In this document: one piece after another, positions 1-8,938 of the stretch
Numbering within the stretch: the stretch's first letter is position 1
Layout: every line of letters begins with the position of its first letter
Origin: Deltaproteobacteria bacterium
GTDB taxonomy: Bacteria; Desulfobacterota; DSM-4660; Desulfatiglandales; HGW-15
Reading direction: 5' to 3'
Assembly (NCBI GenBank): GCA_016926135.1
Contig: JAFGPH010000630.1
Location: 1 to 31,535, forward strand
Length of the DNA stretch: 31,535 nt
Program-made: the position numbers and the translations under genes
The notes under the pieces: generated by a model
Told to the model about the DNA's origin: nothing
Seen by the model: only the letters and a program-made list of their open reading frames with translations
Databases searched by the model: none

Positions 1-41
1 GAAACAGGCCGACCCGCCCTCGCGTCGACGCAGGCCTCGGG

Positions 42-264
42 GGATGGGGGTGGGAGGGCACTCTTCTGCGGGCTGCAAATCTCTGAGGTGTACGTTACAC
101 GGCTGCGTAATTCTGCCAGGGCACCGGGGATGACCTCAAGACCGCGTGCCGGTCTCCATCTTGATCGCAGTGCCTGCACAGAGAATGAGATCCGGGGGAG
201 TTGCCTGAAAGCATCGGGTCCGGGTGTTGCAGCCTCTCCGAAGAGCACCCTCCCACCCCCATCC
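42..264. repeat. Inverted repeat with ~24-bp arms about 175 bp apart
   Basis: The left arm (42-65) and the reverse complement of the right arm (241-264) agree at 22 of 24 positions, sharing the core GGATGGGGGTGGGAGGG. A further short match, GGCTGCAA, follows a few bases inside each arm. The G-rich core could form a long-range hairpin in RNA or mark the ends of a small non-autonomous element of about 220 bp. No target-site duplication is evident and no coding sequence lies inside. The arms are seen directly; their meaning is unknown. Confidence 0.5.
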
Positions 265-384
265 TCCTTGTGCCCAGCTCCGGGCTTTTTTGTCGAAGCT
301 CTACCGGTTCAGGATGGAGCGATTCATTGAATCGATCACCGCCCCAATGCAGGCCATCGGCCGCAACCAAAATCTGGCCTGCTG

Positions 385-460
385 TTTGAGGCTTGAGGAT
401 CGCTTCGCTTGAGGTTTGAGGCAAAACCGTTCTTGCCTCCAAGCTCTAACCTCCAACCTC
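385..460. repeat. Cluster of GAGGTTTGAGG / CCTCCAACCTC repeats
   Basis: Two direct copies of a (T)TTGAGG(C/T)TTGAGG-like unit (about 385-398 and 408-421) are followed at 434-460 by the same motif in the opposite orientation (GCCTCC..CTAACCTCCAACCTC). The block could fold back on itself. Simple purine/pyrimidine-biased repeats like this are usually intergenic and dispersed. Only one cluster was noticed in the window, so the claim of dispersal is untested. Confidence 0.4.
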
Positions 461-849
461 CCCGCAACTTGCGGAGAAGTTACGCGCAAAGATCCTAAAA
501 TCCCTGCTGGCAAATTCAGCGGTAAAGTGTCGGCCAGCGAAGGGGTCGGTGGGGGGAGGTCTTCGGAGAAACCACGACATCTTTATACCTTCTTTCCAGC
601 CTCTCCTCTGACCGAAGTCATCCCCGGAAAGGCACAAGGGAGAGTGCTCCCGACCCGGATGGACGATCCGCTCAACCCCGGTGCCCTGGCAGAATCACGG
701 TGCCGTGAACAGAGCCTCGCTGCAATTGGCGCGGTTTTGGAGAAGACTTCCCCCCGCCGGACCCCGGAGCCGGAAAGACCGGCCTTTTCTCTTTCCTTCG
801 ACCTTTCCGCCCGCTCATCGACTCAGCCCCCGATGGAAGGGGGATGGGG

Positions 850-2634
850 TTACTTGACCGTGAAGCACTCGTGGAACAGCTTGTGGGGGCAGATGTCCCG
901 GCAGTAGGTGTGGTCCAGACGCTGGAACAGGAAGGAGATGGCCACGCCCCTTGTCCCCAGGATCGTGTCCTGCCCCATCTCCTTGAGAAATCCCGTGCTC
1001 TCCAGAACAGTCCGCACCGGCTGGTGAACGTAGATCAGTGCGAGTGTGGTCCCCTGCCTCCTGAGTTCGTCCAGGAGGGTGCGCAGTTCATCGACGGCAC
1101 TCACGTCCACGAAGCCGATGGCCTCGAAATCCAGGAGCAGGAACTTCACCGGAGTTTGCTGCCCGCGGAGCCGGCTCAGCATCTGCTCAACCGTGTATTC
1201 CGCATTGCCGAAGAAGATGCTGTTGTCGGACCGCAGCTCCAGGATCTGAGGGCAGCTCGGCTTTCCATGCACATCGCCGTTCAGGAACATGTTCAACTCC
1301 GGGTCCTTGGTGACCCGAACGACCCTGGGGTGCATGGTCTTCCACATAAAAAAGATCAGGGACGCCACGACGCCGATCAGGAGGGCATAATCCGGCTTGG
1401 TGGCGAGGGCCAGGAGGAAGACGGTGAGCGCCACAATGCCGTCGTGGCGGTTCATCCTCCAGAGGGACAGGACCTCCCTGGGGTGGAAGAGGAGGAGCAC
1501 GGCGCTGATGACGATCGCCGCCAGCGCCGCCCGGGGGATATAGGTGAAAAGCGGGGTGAGGAACAGGAGGGCCAGGGCCGCGCTGAATCCGGCTACCACA
1601 CTGGAGATGCCGGTCCTGGCCCCTGCCGAATAGTTGATTGCAGTCCTCGAAAACGACCCTCCCACGGGATAGGCCTGTAAAAAGGATCCTGCCAGGTTGG
1701 CCAGACCCTGGCCGATGAATTCCTGATCCACATCCACCTTCTGCTTGGTTTCGGCGCTGATCGCCTTGCCCACGGAATAGGTTTCCGCAAAGCAGACGAG
1801 CGCCAGCACCAGGGCCGGACCGATGAGGGTGCTGATCGTACGGAAATCCACGGAGGGAATATGAAACCCGGGCAGGCCCCGGGGACTCTCGCCCACAACG
1901 GCGATGCCGCTTTGGGGAAGCTCCAGGAGCACCAGGGGAACCGTGGTCACGAGGAGCGCGATGAGGGCAGCCGGAAGGTTGCTCCGGTACTTCCTGAGAC
2001 CATAGATCACGGCAAAGGCCAGCAATCCCACGGCCAGGGTGGGAAGATGCACGTCCGGGAGTCCTCGGATCAGGTCCAGAATCATGGGCAGGATGTACTC
2101 CCGCTTTGGCACGCTCAGCCCCAGGAAGTGGGGGAGCTGGGTCGCCGTGATGATGAGGGCCGCCGCCGAGGTGAATCCCTTGACCGCGGAGTGGGAGATG
2201 AAGGACATGATCACGCCGAGCCGGAAGACCCCGATGGCGAGGTAGAATACCCCCACCATGAAGGAGAGGAGCAGGGCCAGCTCGATGAATTGAGGGGTAC
2301 CGGGTTCCGCGAAAGGGGAAAGGGTGGTGAGCACGAGGAGACTCATGACTGCAATGGGGCCGGTGGAGAGCTGGCGGAGACTCCCCCAGAGTGCGGCAAT
2401 CCAAGGGGTCGCTGCCGCCGCATAAAGACCGTAGACAGGAGGCATGCCGGCCAACATGGCATAGGCCATGGACTGGGGGATGAGCACGACCGCCACGGTC
2501 AGCCCCGCGACGAGGTCGCTCCGGAAATCGGAAGTCCTGTAGCCCCTCAGCCAGGTGAGAAAAGGGAAAAAACGACCGGTCCGGCGATGAGGAGTGACCT
2601 CTTGCCGGTAGGCGAGTTCGTTTGTTCGGGTCAT
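850..2634 (-). CDS. SulP-family anion (sulfate) permease with STAS domain
   Basis: A 594-residue inner-membrane protein of the SulP/SLC26 family, at the usual length. The N-terminal ~430 residues are a chain of hydrophobic segments with family features such as the early DLVAGLTVAVVLIPQSMAYA stretch and the GxANLxGSFxxAYPVGGSFSRTA region. A cytoplasmic STAS domain follows (about residues 460-580), where DFEAIGFVDVSAVDEL matches the STAS phospho-site loop. SulP proteins move sulfate, bicarbonate or dicarboxylates, usually with H+ or Na+; the substrate here cannot be read from sequence. Sulfate uptake would suit a sulfate reducer, but that is inference. The start ATG follows AGGAGGAATAC. The gene is divergent from iorA and shares a 243-bp intergenic region with it. 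It stands alone, with no sulfate-assimilation or carbonic-anhydrase partner nearby. Confidence 0.93.
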   Translation of the reverse strand: MTRTNELAYRQEVTPHRRTGRFFPFLTWLRGYRTSDFRSDLVAGLTVAVVLIPQSMAYAMLAGMPPVYGLYAAAATPWIAALWGSLRQLSTGPIAVMSLLVLTTLSPFAEPGTPQFIELALLLSFMVGVFYLAIGVFRLGVIMSFISHSAVKGFTSAAALIITATQLPHFLGLSVPKREYILPMILDLIRGLPDVHLPTLAVGLLAFAVIYGLRKYRSNLPAALIALLVTTVPLVLLELPQSGIAVVGESPRGLPGFHIPSVDFRTISTLIGPALVLALVCFAETYSVGKAISAETKQKVDVDQEFIGQGLANLAGSFLQAYPVGGSFSRTAINYSAGARTGISSVVAGFSAALALLFLTPLFTYIPRAALAAIVISAVLLLFHPREVLSLWRMNRHDGIVALTVFLLALATKPDYALLIGVVASLIFFMWKTMHPRVVRVTKDPELNMFLNGDVHGKPSCPQILELRSDNSIFFGNAEYTVEQMLSRLRGQQTPVKFLLLDFEAIGFVDVSAVDELRTLLDELRRQGTTLALIYVHQPVRTVLESTGFLKEMGQDTILGTRGVAISFLFQRLDHTYCRDICPHKLFHECFTVK

Positions 2635-2660
2635 GTATTCCTCCTGATGGCTTCCCTATC

Positions 2661-2689
2661 CTTCTAGAAGAGTTGCCTTCTTCGGTCAA
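2661..2689 (-). promoter_or_regulatory. Candidate sigma70 promoter for the SulP gene
   Basis: On the minus strand a -35 box TTGACC (2689-2684) and a -10 box TAGAAG (2666-2661) are exactly 17 bp apart, about 27 bp upstream of the SulP start codon. A perfect 10-bp palindrome CTTCTAGAAG (2661-2670) overlaps the -10. Matches are 5/6 and 4/6 to consensus; no transcript evidence. Confidence 0.45.
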
Positions 2690-2746
2690 GTATCCTGTTT
2701 CGGCTCTGCGCGCCCTTCAGGACAAAAAACCGTCTCCAGAAAAAAC

Positions 2747-2775
2747 TTGCCTTGTGCTTTTTACTGATGTATAAA
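2747..2775 (+). promoter_or_regulatory. Candidate sigma70 promoter of the ior-TRAP-ubiD operon
   Basis: A -35 TTGCCT (2747-2752) and a -10 TATAAA (2770-2775) are separated by 17 bp, placing a start near 2782 and leaving a leader of about 95 nt before iorA. It is the best promoter match on the plus strand in the divergent region. Confidence 0.5.
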
Positions 2776-2790
2776 ATTTGAAACTGGTAT

Positions 2791-2803
2791 TTCACATCGT
2801 GAA
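2791..2803. promoter_or_regulatory. Dyad TTCAC-ATC-GTGAA, possible operator
   Basis: A perfect 5-bp inverted repeat with a 3-bp centre lies just downstream of the predicted iorA transcription start, a position where a bound repressor would block initiation. No regulator gene adjoins this operon, so the binding protein is unknown. A 13-bp dyad can arise by chance. Confidence 0.3.
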
Positions 2804-2877
2804 GTTGAAGGTGTCCACCGTCAGAATCCTTTATCGAGGGCCAACCCAAGAGTCTTTTACCTGCAAGGAGTGTTTTC

Positions 2878-4791
2878 ATGCCGAGAATTGAACAACTGGA
2901 AGTGGGAACCGTTCACTTTTTGATGGGGAATGAGGCTATCGTGAGGGGTGCACTGGAGTCCGGGGTACGATTTGCGGCCGGATATCCGGGGACGCCTTCC
3001 TCCGAGATCATCCAGAGGCTTTCGGAATCGGCCGGAAACCTAAAGCTGCATGTGGAATGGTCGACCAATGAAAAGACCGCCGTGGAGGGGGTTGCATCGG
3101 CCGCATTCTCCGGCCTGCGCAGCTTGGCGGCCATGAAGAACGCGGGCCTGAGTGTGGCCCTGGACTTTCTGACCCACCTCAGCTACACCGGAATCGGGGA
3201 CCGCGGCGGAAGCATGGTCACGGTTGTCTGCGATGATCCGAATGCCCACTCGAGCGGAGATGAAACCGACTCGCGGTGGCTGGCCCGATTTGCCGCCATG
3301 CCGCTGCTGGAGGCCAGCACCGTGGAGGAGGCACGGGAGGTCACGCGCTGGGCCTTCACCCTTTCGGAACAGCACCAGTGTAACGTGATGCTTCGCGGCT
3401 ACACCCGCCTCTGCCATGCGAGCGGCACCGTTCAGATGGGCGCCCTCGGCGACTTCACGCAAAAACCTTCCTCGGATGTTACTCGCGCCGTCCATCCCTA
3501 TCTCGGCATGCCCAAGCACGCGGCTCTGCTGGAGAAGATGGAACGAATCCGGTCTGTCTTCGAGCAGTCTTCCCTCAACCGCTACGAAGGGCCGGAAAAC
3601 GCCGAGCTCGTGATCGTTTGCGGCGGAAGCGGGGTCCCCTGCTCGCAGGAGGCGTTGGAGATCCTGGGGTTGCAGAAAAGGGTGGCCATTTTGAAGATTG
3701 GCACCCTCTGGCCTTTTCCCGCGGAGCTGGCTCAAAGACACCTGGGTTCCGCCGGCGCCGTTCTGGTCGCGGAGGAGGTAGACCCCTTTATCGAGGTGCA
3801 CGTCAAGGCGGCGCTTTCGGACGCGCACAGGAGTGAAATCCAGGTCTTCGGCCGGGAATCAGGTCACATCCCGCCTTTCGGCGAAATCACGCCCGATCGG
3901 ATAATCGATGCACTGAAGAAGATCCTCAAGCTCGACTACGCACCCCGTGATGCCTCCTATGCCGCCGATGTCTCGGTAGCGCAGAGGGATCTCCTGATCA
4001 GCCGGGGCCTGACCTGGTGTGCCGGATGCCCCCATCGTGCGAGTTTTTGGGCACTCGAAAAGGCCATCAAGGCCGACGGGAGAAACGCCTATGTCACCGG
4101 AGACATCGGCTGCTATACCCTGGATGTGTTCCCGGAAGGGAAGGGGCAGATGAACCTGCTCCACGCCATGGGCTCGGGGACGGGGCTTGCCGCAGGCCTG
4201 GGGCAACTGGGGAAGTTCGGCTACGAGCAGCCGGTCATAGGTATTTGCGGGGACTCCACCTTCTATCATGCGTCGATCCCCAGCCTCATCAGTGCCGTAC
4301 ACAACGGATCCAGTATGACCCAGATCGTGCTCGACAATTCCGCCACGGCGATGACCGGTTTTCAGTCCCACCCGGGTGTCGGGTTCGATGCAACGGGGCA
4401 AGCCGCACCCGCCATCGACCTGGAGGGACTCTGCCGCACCCTCGGATGCAAGATTACCGTGAGCGATCCTTTCGACATCAGGGGCACGATCAAGAGCATC
4501 CGCAGCGTACTGAAGGAGGAACGAGGGGTACGCGTGCTGATCCTGCGCAGGAGCTGTGAGATCGTGCGCATGAAGAAGGAAAAGCGGAAACCCTACCGAA
4601 TCCGTGTCGACCAGGAAAAATGCAAGGGAGCGGAGTGCGGCATCTGCTCCAGCCGGTTCAGGTGCCCGGCGCTTTTCCAGGACACACAGACAGGCAAGAC
4701 CCGACTGTCGGAGGACGCCTGCTCCGGCTGCGGGGTCTGCGTCGATATCTGCCCTTTCAAGGCGATCCAGCGGGAGGAGGGGATCCGATGA
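2878..4791 (+). CDS. iorA: Indolepyruvate:ferredoxin oxidoreductase, alpha subunit
   Basis: The 637-residue IorA subunit joins the two halves of a 2-oxoacid oxidoreductase in one chain. An N-terminal PorA-like pyrimidine-binding domain (about 10-190; GNEAIVRGALESGVRFAAGY) is followed by a transketolase C-like domain (about 235-350). Next comes a thiamine-pyrophosphate domain (about 370-540; GDIGCYTLD and GDSTFYHASIPSLISAVHNG). A C-terminal ferredoxin part (about 575-637) has CX4CX2CX5CP and a classical CSGCGVCVDICP. Family role: oxidative decarboxylation of arylpyruvates from Phe, Tyr or Trp to arylacetyl-CoA with reduction of ferredoxin, in the cytoplasm. The ATG follows AAGGAG. The stop overlaps the iorB start (ATGA), indicating translational coupling. 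The true 2-oxoacid is not determined by sequence. Confidence 0.95.
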   Translation: MPRIEQLEVGTVHFLMGNEAIVRGALESGVRFAAGYPGTPSSEIIQRLSESAGNLKLHVEWSTNEKTAVEGVASAAFSGLRSLAAMKNAGLSVALDFLTHLSYTGIGDRGGSMVTVVCDDPNAHSSGDETDSRWLARFAAMPLLEASTVEEAREVTRWAFTLSEQHQCNVMLRGYTRLCHASGTVQMGALGDFTQKPSSDVTRAVHPYLGMPKHAALLEKMERIRSVFEQSSLNRYEGPENAELVIVCGGSGVPCSQEALEILGLQKRVAILKIGTLWPFPAELAQRHLGSAGAVLVAEEVDPFIEVHVKAALSDAHRSEIQVFGRESGHIPPFGEITPDRIIDALKKILKLDYAPRDASYAADVSVAQRDLLISRGLTWCAGCPHRASFWALEKAIKADGRNAYVTGDIGCYTLDVFPEGKGQMNLLHAMGSGTGLAAGLGQLGKFGYEQPVIGICGDSTFYHASIPSLISAVHNGSSMTQIVLDNSATAMTGFQSHPGVGFDATGQAAPAIDLEGLCRTLGCKITVSDPFDIRGTIKSIRSVLKEERGVRVLILRRSCEIVRMKKEKRKPYRIRVDQEKCKGAECGICSSRFRCPALFQDTQTGKTRLSEDACSGCGVCVDICPFKAIQREEGIR

Positions 4792-5396
4792 CATTCGAAA
4801 CCGATCCGATCAACATCATGATTTGCGGCGTGGGCGGTCAGGGAAACATACTTCTCTCCAGAATGATCGGCAAGATCCTGGCCGGCAAAGGATACCGGGT
4901 GACCATCGGGGAGACCTTCGGAGCCGCCCAGAGGGGAGGATCCGTGTACAGCAGCCTGCGGGTTTCGAAGAAGCGAACCTACGGACCCCTGGTGCCGGAG
5001 GGCAAAGCCCATTTCATTGCGGGATTGGAACCCCTCGAGACCCTCCGCATGCTTTGCATGTTCGGCAACGCGGAAGTGAGCACCGTGACCAATCTGTTTC
5101 CCGTCTATCCGGTCGGCGTTCTGGCAAAGCGATTGCGTTACCCTGACGCGGATGAACTGAAATCCACCATTCAGAAGCTTTCACGAAATTCCTGGTTCCT
5201 GAACTCAACGGCGATTGCAGGGGAGCTGGGATCGCCCATCGTCTCCAATATCGTCATGCTCGGGGCCATCACAGCCACGCGGAGCCTTCCGTTTCAGGTC
5301 GAGGAGGTGGAGCAGGAGATGAAGAACACCTTTCCGGCTTCCGCCCTGGATCTCAACCGCCGGGCATTCCGGAAGGGGCTGGCCGCGGCCGGGTGA
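4788..5396 (+). CDS. iorB: Indolepyruvate:ferredoxin oxidoreductase, beta subunit
   Basis: A 202-residue gamma-type subunit of the 2-oxoacid:ferredoxin oxidoreductase family and the partner of IorA. The N-terminal motif IMICGVGGQGNILLSRMIGK and the following GETFGAAQRGGSVYSSLRVS are typical of the PorG/IorB fold, which carries the CoA-binding and domain-closing functions. I chose the ATG at 4788 because it overlaps the iorA stop by four bases and puts the GGQG motif about 14 residues in; an upstream in-frame start would lie wholly inside iorA. A 150-bp gap follows before the TRAP permease, with no clear terminator, so co-transcription is possible. Confidence 0.94.
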   Translation: MTFETDPINIMICGVGGQGNILLSRMIGKILAGKGYRVTIGETFGAAQRGGSVYSSLRVSKKRTYGPLVPEGKAHFIAGLEPLETLRMLCMFGNAEVSTVTNLFPVYPVGVLAKRLRYPDADELKSTIQKLSRNSWFLNSTAIAGELGSPIVSNIVMLGAITATRSLPFQVEEVEQEMKNTFPASALDLNRRAFRKGLAAAG

Positions 5397-5546
5397 GCCG
5401 ATGCCTTGATGGTGTCGGGGGAGCACTTGCGGATTGACAGGAGGCCGCTCCTCCCTTATGCTCATCTTTCCGGCAAAATTTGGGAAATGTCTTCACTTTC
5501 AGCGGACGAGAATCTCTGACCGGAAAGAGAGCGGGAAGATCCTACC

Positions 5547-7469
5547 GTGAAAGCTTCCTTTACGCGGAACCTGGTGAGGGGTCTGGCCATCTGCTGGTCG
5601 TTGATTCAGCTCTACGGATCCATCACCGCACGCCTCGACATGCTGGAGCAGATGGTGGTCCATCTCACCTTTGCCCTGATGCTCACCTTCCTGCAGAAAC
5701 CCTGGCGCGGGAAAGGCCGCTCGGGGGGCCCCGCGGATTACGCGCTATTTCTTGTCTCCCTCGGGATCGGGATCTATTTCTTTGCAAGCTACGCGCGCAT
5801 CATGGAGCGCATCCGTTTTGTGGACGAGGTCTCCCCGGCCGACCTGGTTCTCGGGTCCCTGTTGCTCCTGCTCACCCTGGAGGCAGGAAGGCGCTACATG
5901 GGTCTCGGCCTCTCGGGGCTGGGGGCGGCTGCCATCCTCTACGTGTTTCTGGGGTTCCTGATCCCGGGAACCTTTTCGTACTCCTCGCCCGGGCTGGAGG
6001 CCTTCATCGATTTCACCATCCTGAGCCAGGAGGGACTCTTTGGGATTCCACTCCGGGTCTCAGCCACCATGGTCTTTTTGTTCGTGCTCTTTGGTTCGTT
6101 CCTCCAGTACGGGAAACTGGCCGACTTTTACAATGATTTGGCTGCGGCCATTGCCGGACGCCTGAGAGGAGGCCCGGCCAAGGTCGCGGTGGTGGGGAGC
6201 GGGCTGATGGGCACCATCAGCGGCAGCGCCGTGGCCAATGTGACCACCACTGGGACCATCACCATCCCCATGATGAAAGGGGCCGGCTACCCGCCTGCCA
6301 CGGCGGGGGCCGTGGAGGCTCTGGCATCGACCGGAGGACAGGTCATGCCGCCCATCATGGGAGCGGCCGCCTTCATCATGGCCGAGATTCTGGGCATCTC
6401 TTACTGGAGGGTGGCCCTGGTGGCCATCGTCCCCGCTATCCTTTACTATGTCTCCGTATATGCCTCCGTGCACTTCGAGGCCGTGAAGCACGGGATCAGC
6501 GCAGTCGGGGAGACGAAAGGGGTAACCTTTCTCGGAACCCTCGCCAGGAAAGGATACATGTTCATTCCGGTCATCGTGCTGATCTATCTCCTGTCCTCGG
6601 GCTACACGGTCACCTATTCCTGCGTGATCTCCACGATGATCTCCGTCGTCTGCTCGATCATACCTATCCTCGCGCGCCGGCGTTACCGGGAATTGAGATT
6701 CATTCTGGATGCCCTGGAAGACGGGGCACGCTCCTCGGTGATTGTGGCCTTGCCTTGTGCGGTGGCCGGGGTCATCGTGGGGGTGCTGGTGCTGTCCTCC
6801 GTGGGACTCAAGTTCACCGGGTTGATTCTCGGTCTGGCAGGCCAGAGCGTGGCCCCGGTCCTCGTGCTCACCGCCCTGATCTGTCTGGTGCTGGGCATGG
6901 GCATGCCCACCTCGGGGGCCTATATTACGGTCGCGATTCTGGCCATCCCGGTGCTTGTCAAGGCCGGGCTGCCGGACATTTCGGCCCACTTCTTCGGCTT
7001 CTACTTTGCCAACCTTTCCATGATCACCCCGCCGGTGGCCCTGGCGGCCTATGCCGCGGCGGGCATTGCCAAGGACAACGCCGCACGGGTGGGATGGCGG
7101 GCCTGCACGATGGGGGCAGGGGCCTATCTCACCCCCTTCCTGTTTATCACCTATCCCTCCCTCATGCTTATGGGGGGCTGGCCCGCCCTGATGTACGATC
7201 TCGCAAGGTGCGCGGCCGTGATTGTCGCCATCAGCAGCGCCGTGAGCGGCTTTTTGGAGATCCGCCTCAAAAGCTGGGAGCGGCTCTGCCTGTCCCTCTC
7301 GGTGGCTGTACTGTGGGCCAGCCTGGGAGCCGTGTGGCTCAATGCTGCAGGCTGGATTCTTTTTATCCTGCCGGTGGTTGCCAACCTGGTTCGCGCCTTC
7401 TCGTCCAAGGGGGCTCCGGCTGCGGCAGCCGTAATCCGAAACGCGAATTCCATGCAGAAGGAGGCATAG
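5547..7469 (+). CDS. Fused DctQ-DctM TRAP transporter permease (TAXI type)
   Basis: A 640-residue integral membrane protein with the small (4-TM) and large (12-TM) TRAP permease subunits in one chain. This is the arrangement that pairs with TAXI-type binding proteins. The fused-permease hallmark is SGSAVANVTTTGTITIPMM (about residues 228-246), followed by GGQVMPPIMGAAAFIMAE. A repeated equivalent, LGMGMPTSGAYITVAILA, occurs near 450. TRAP permeases drive Na+-coupled uptake of organic acids across the inner membrane. The start is GTG at 5547, after a purine-rich GAGAGCGGGAAG. The stop lies 1 bp before the ubiD-like start, and the TAXI binding protein follows two genes on, so this is a complete TRAP system built around a decarboxylase. 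The substrate is unknown; carboxylate uptake feeding UbiD is inferred. Confidence 0.92.
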   Translation: MKASFTRNLVRGLAICWSLIQLYGSITARLDMLEQMVVHLTFALMLTFLQKPWRGKGRSGGPADYALFLVSLGIGIYFFASYARIMERIRFVDEVSPADLVLGSLLLLLTLEAGRRYMGLGLSGLGAAAILYVFLGFLIPGTFSYSSPGLEAFIDFTILSQEGLFGIPLRVSATMVFLFVLFGSFLQYGKLADFYNDLAAAIAGRLRGGPAKVAVVGSGLMGTISGSAVANVTTTGTITIPMMKGAGYPPATAGAVEALASTGGQVMPPIMGAAAFIMAEILGISYWRVALVAIVPAILYYVSVYASVHFEAVKHGISAVGETKGVTFLGTLARKGYMFIPVIVLIYLLSSGYTVTYSCVISTMISVVCSIIPILARRRYRELRFILDALEDGARSSVIVALPCAVAGVIVGVLVLSSVGLKFTGLILGLAGQSVAPVLVLTALICLVLGMGMPTSGAYITVAILAIPVLVKAGLPDISAHFFGFYFANLSMITPPVALAAYAAAGIAKDNAARVGWRACTMGAGAYLTPFLFITYPSLMLMGGWPALMYDLARCAAVIVAISSAVSGFLEIRLKSWERLCLSLSVAVLWASLGAVWLNAAGWILFILPVVANLVRAFSSKGAPAAAAVIRNANSMQKEA

Positions 7470-7470
7470 G

Positions 7471-8913
7471 ATGGCCAAAGATCTGAGGACCTATCTGAGC
7501 GACCTGGAGGCAAAGCGACCGGAGTGCATCCTGCGCATCCGGAAACCCATGCGGGTCGCGTATGAAATCAGCGCCCTCCAACGCAAACTGGACGGGATGC
7601 GGAAGTACCCCGTGATGATCGTGGAACGCCCCATCCTGGACAGTGGAGAGGAAAGCCCGTTCCAGGTGGTGACCAACCTGACGGCGAGCCGGGACCTCTG
7701 CGCGGAGGCCATCGGCATCCATCCGCATCGGGTGGCCATGGAGTACAGCGCCCGGGTGGCGGGCCGCATCCCCCCGACAGTGGTGGGGAAGGCGGATGCC
7801 CCTGTGAAGCAGGTGGTGGAAAAAGGCCGGGAGGTGAACCTTCTGAAGTTCCCCGTTCTGACTCACAACTACATGGACCCGGGGCCTTACATCGGCACGG
7901 GTTTCGTCACCAACTACGATCCGGAAAGCGGCATAGACAACACCAGCCTGCAGCGGATCTGGGTGAAGAGCCCGCGAAGAACCGGATACTGGCCTGCCGT
8001 GGTCTCCCACAGCATGCAGAACATCTGGAAGTGGTGGGGCCGGGGGGAGGATATGCCTGTGGCGATCTGGATCGGCCACCACCCGGCCGGGATTTCAGGA
8101 GCACAGTCGCGCCTCGCGTACCCGGAAAGCCACTATCCTGCCATGGGAGGGGTGATGGGGGAGGCGGTGCGCCTGGTTCCCACGGAGACCTTTGGGGAGA
8201 AACTCCTGGTGCCGGCGGATGCGGAAATCGTGATTGAGGGCGTAGTGCCCAGGGACGTTTACGAGGCAGAGGGTCCGTTCGGGGAGTACCCCGGCTATAT
8301 CGGTCCGCAGAGGCCCAGCCCCGTGATCGAGGTGACCTGCGTAACATACCGCAGGGATGCCCTTTACCACGGGCTGGGGGTCGGCCTGGCCGACCACCTT
8401 GTGTTGCTGGGGAATTTTCCCCTGGAAGCCCGCATTTACAATGTGGTGAAAAGCGTGGTTCCGGAGATCCTGAACGTGTTCGTCCCCATTTCCGGGCGAC
8501 GCAACCACGTATACTGCCAGGTCAGAAAGCCGCGTCCCGGCATCGGAAAGGAGGTGATCATGGCCACCCTTCCCTGCGACTCCCGGCTCAAGCACGTGTT
8601 TGTGGTGGACGAGGACATCGACCTTTTCAACGAGGGCGAAGTGCTCTGGTCCATCGCATACCGGAGTCAGTGGGACAAGGATCTCGTGGTGGTGAAAGGC
8701 GCAGCGGTATTTCCCCTGGACCCGAGCCTGCCCTCCCCGGGCAATATCGGGACCAGGGGAGGGATTGACGCCACCTGCCCGCCTCCCATCGCCCCGGGAC
8801 TGCCCCGCTTCTACCAGATGGTCAACAAGAGCCCGGATGAAGTGGCCTCGCGCATTCATGTGGAGGACTTTGTCGGTGCCGAGGCCCTGAGCAAATACCC
8901 GACCTCCTATTGA
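7471..8913 (+). CDS. UbiD-family prenylated-FMN (de)carboxylase
   Basis: A 480-residue UbiD-family enzyme at the usual length. These use prenylated FMN plus a divalent metal to decarboxylate, or in reverse carboxylate, aromatic or alpha,beta-unsaturated acids. The catalytic motif EGPFGEYPGY (residues about 267-276) holds the paired acidic residues of the family. NTSLQR (about 157-162) supplies the Asn/Arg region of the cofactor and metal site. No signal peptide; cytoplasmic. AAGGAGG precedes the ATG, which begins 1 bp after the TRAP permease stop. It is followed by a small zinc-ribbon protein, recalling the small third gene of bsdBCD/vdcBCD-type hydroxyarylic acid decarboxylase operons. No ubiX-like prenyltransferase gene is in this window, so prFMN must come from elsewhere. 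Substrate unassigned; the arylpyruvate oxidoreductase and TRAP context points to an aromatic or arylacrylic acid (inference). Confidence 0.93.
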   Translation: MAKDLRTYLSDLEAKRPECILRIRKPMRVAYEISALQRKLDGMRKYPVMIVERPILDSGEESPFQVVTNLTASRDLCAEAIGIHPHRVAMEYSARVAGRIPPTVVGKADAPVKQVVEKGREVNLLKFPVLTHNYMDPGPYIGTGFVTNYDPESGIDNTSLQRIWVKSPRRTGYWPAVVSHSMQNIWKWWGRGEDMPVAIWIGHHPAGISGAQSRLAYPESHYPAMGGVMGEAVRLVPTETFGEKLLVPADAEIVIEGVVPRDVYEAEGPFGEYPGYIGPQRPSPVIEVTCVTYRRDALYHGLGVGLADHLVLLGNFPLEARIYNVVKSVVPEILNVFVPISGRRNHVYCQVRKPRPGIGKEVIMATLPCDSRLKHVFVVDEDIDLFNEGEVLWSIAYRSQWDKDLVVVKGAAVFPLDPSLPSPGNIGTRGGIDATCPPPIAPGLPRFYQMVNKSPDEVASRIHVEDFVGAEALSKYPTSY

Positions 8914-8938
8914 AGATCTTTTGAAGGGAGAAATACGC

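Larger units (their letters stand above)
1..849. other. Non-coding region with repeats, no supported gene
   Basis: I see no convincing gene in this stretch. The open frames here have low-complexity Pro/Ser/Arg-rich translations, no recognisable domain and no good ribosome binding site. It holds an inverted repeat (arms 42-65 and 241-264) and a cluster of purine-rich GAGGTTTGAGG-like copies (385-460), listed separately. A small GC hairpin at 769-783 is followed on the plus strand by a T-rich run. It lies 67 bases past the stop of the minus-strand SulP gene, but in that gene's direction it has no T tract, so I do not call it a terminator. Confidence 0.6.

Noticed and set aside
769..783. Hairpin GCCGG-AAAGA-CCGGC followed by a T-rich run
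   Set aside because: The T-rich side faces the plus strand, where no upstream gene exists. For the minus-strand SulP gene it lacks a T tract, so a terminator call is not supported.
88..907. Several short open frames on both strands in the first 900 bases
   Set aside because: They overlap each other, have low-complexity translations and weak starts, and cover an inverted repeat. None shows a domain.
1861..2667. Plus-strand open frame of 268 codons opposite SulP
   Set aside because: Antisense shadow with a charged, repetitive translation and no recognisable motif.
1187..2689. Long minus-strand open frame (500 codons) overlapping the SulP gene
   Set aside because: It is a different frame of the same DNA. 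Its translation is Arg/Gly/Pro/His-rich with no domain, while the SulP frame gives a full family protein with a ribosome site.
6060..7478. Long antisense open frame (472 codons) over the TRAP permease
   Set aside because: Its composition is dominated by His, Gly, Arg and Asp, the typical shadow of a GC-rich membrane-protein gene. The plus-strand frame is a clear DctMQ fusion.
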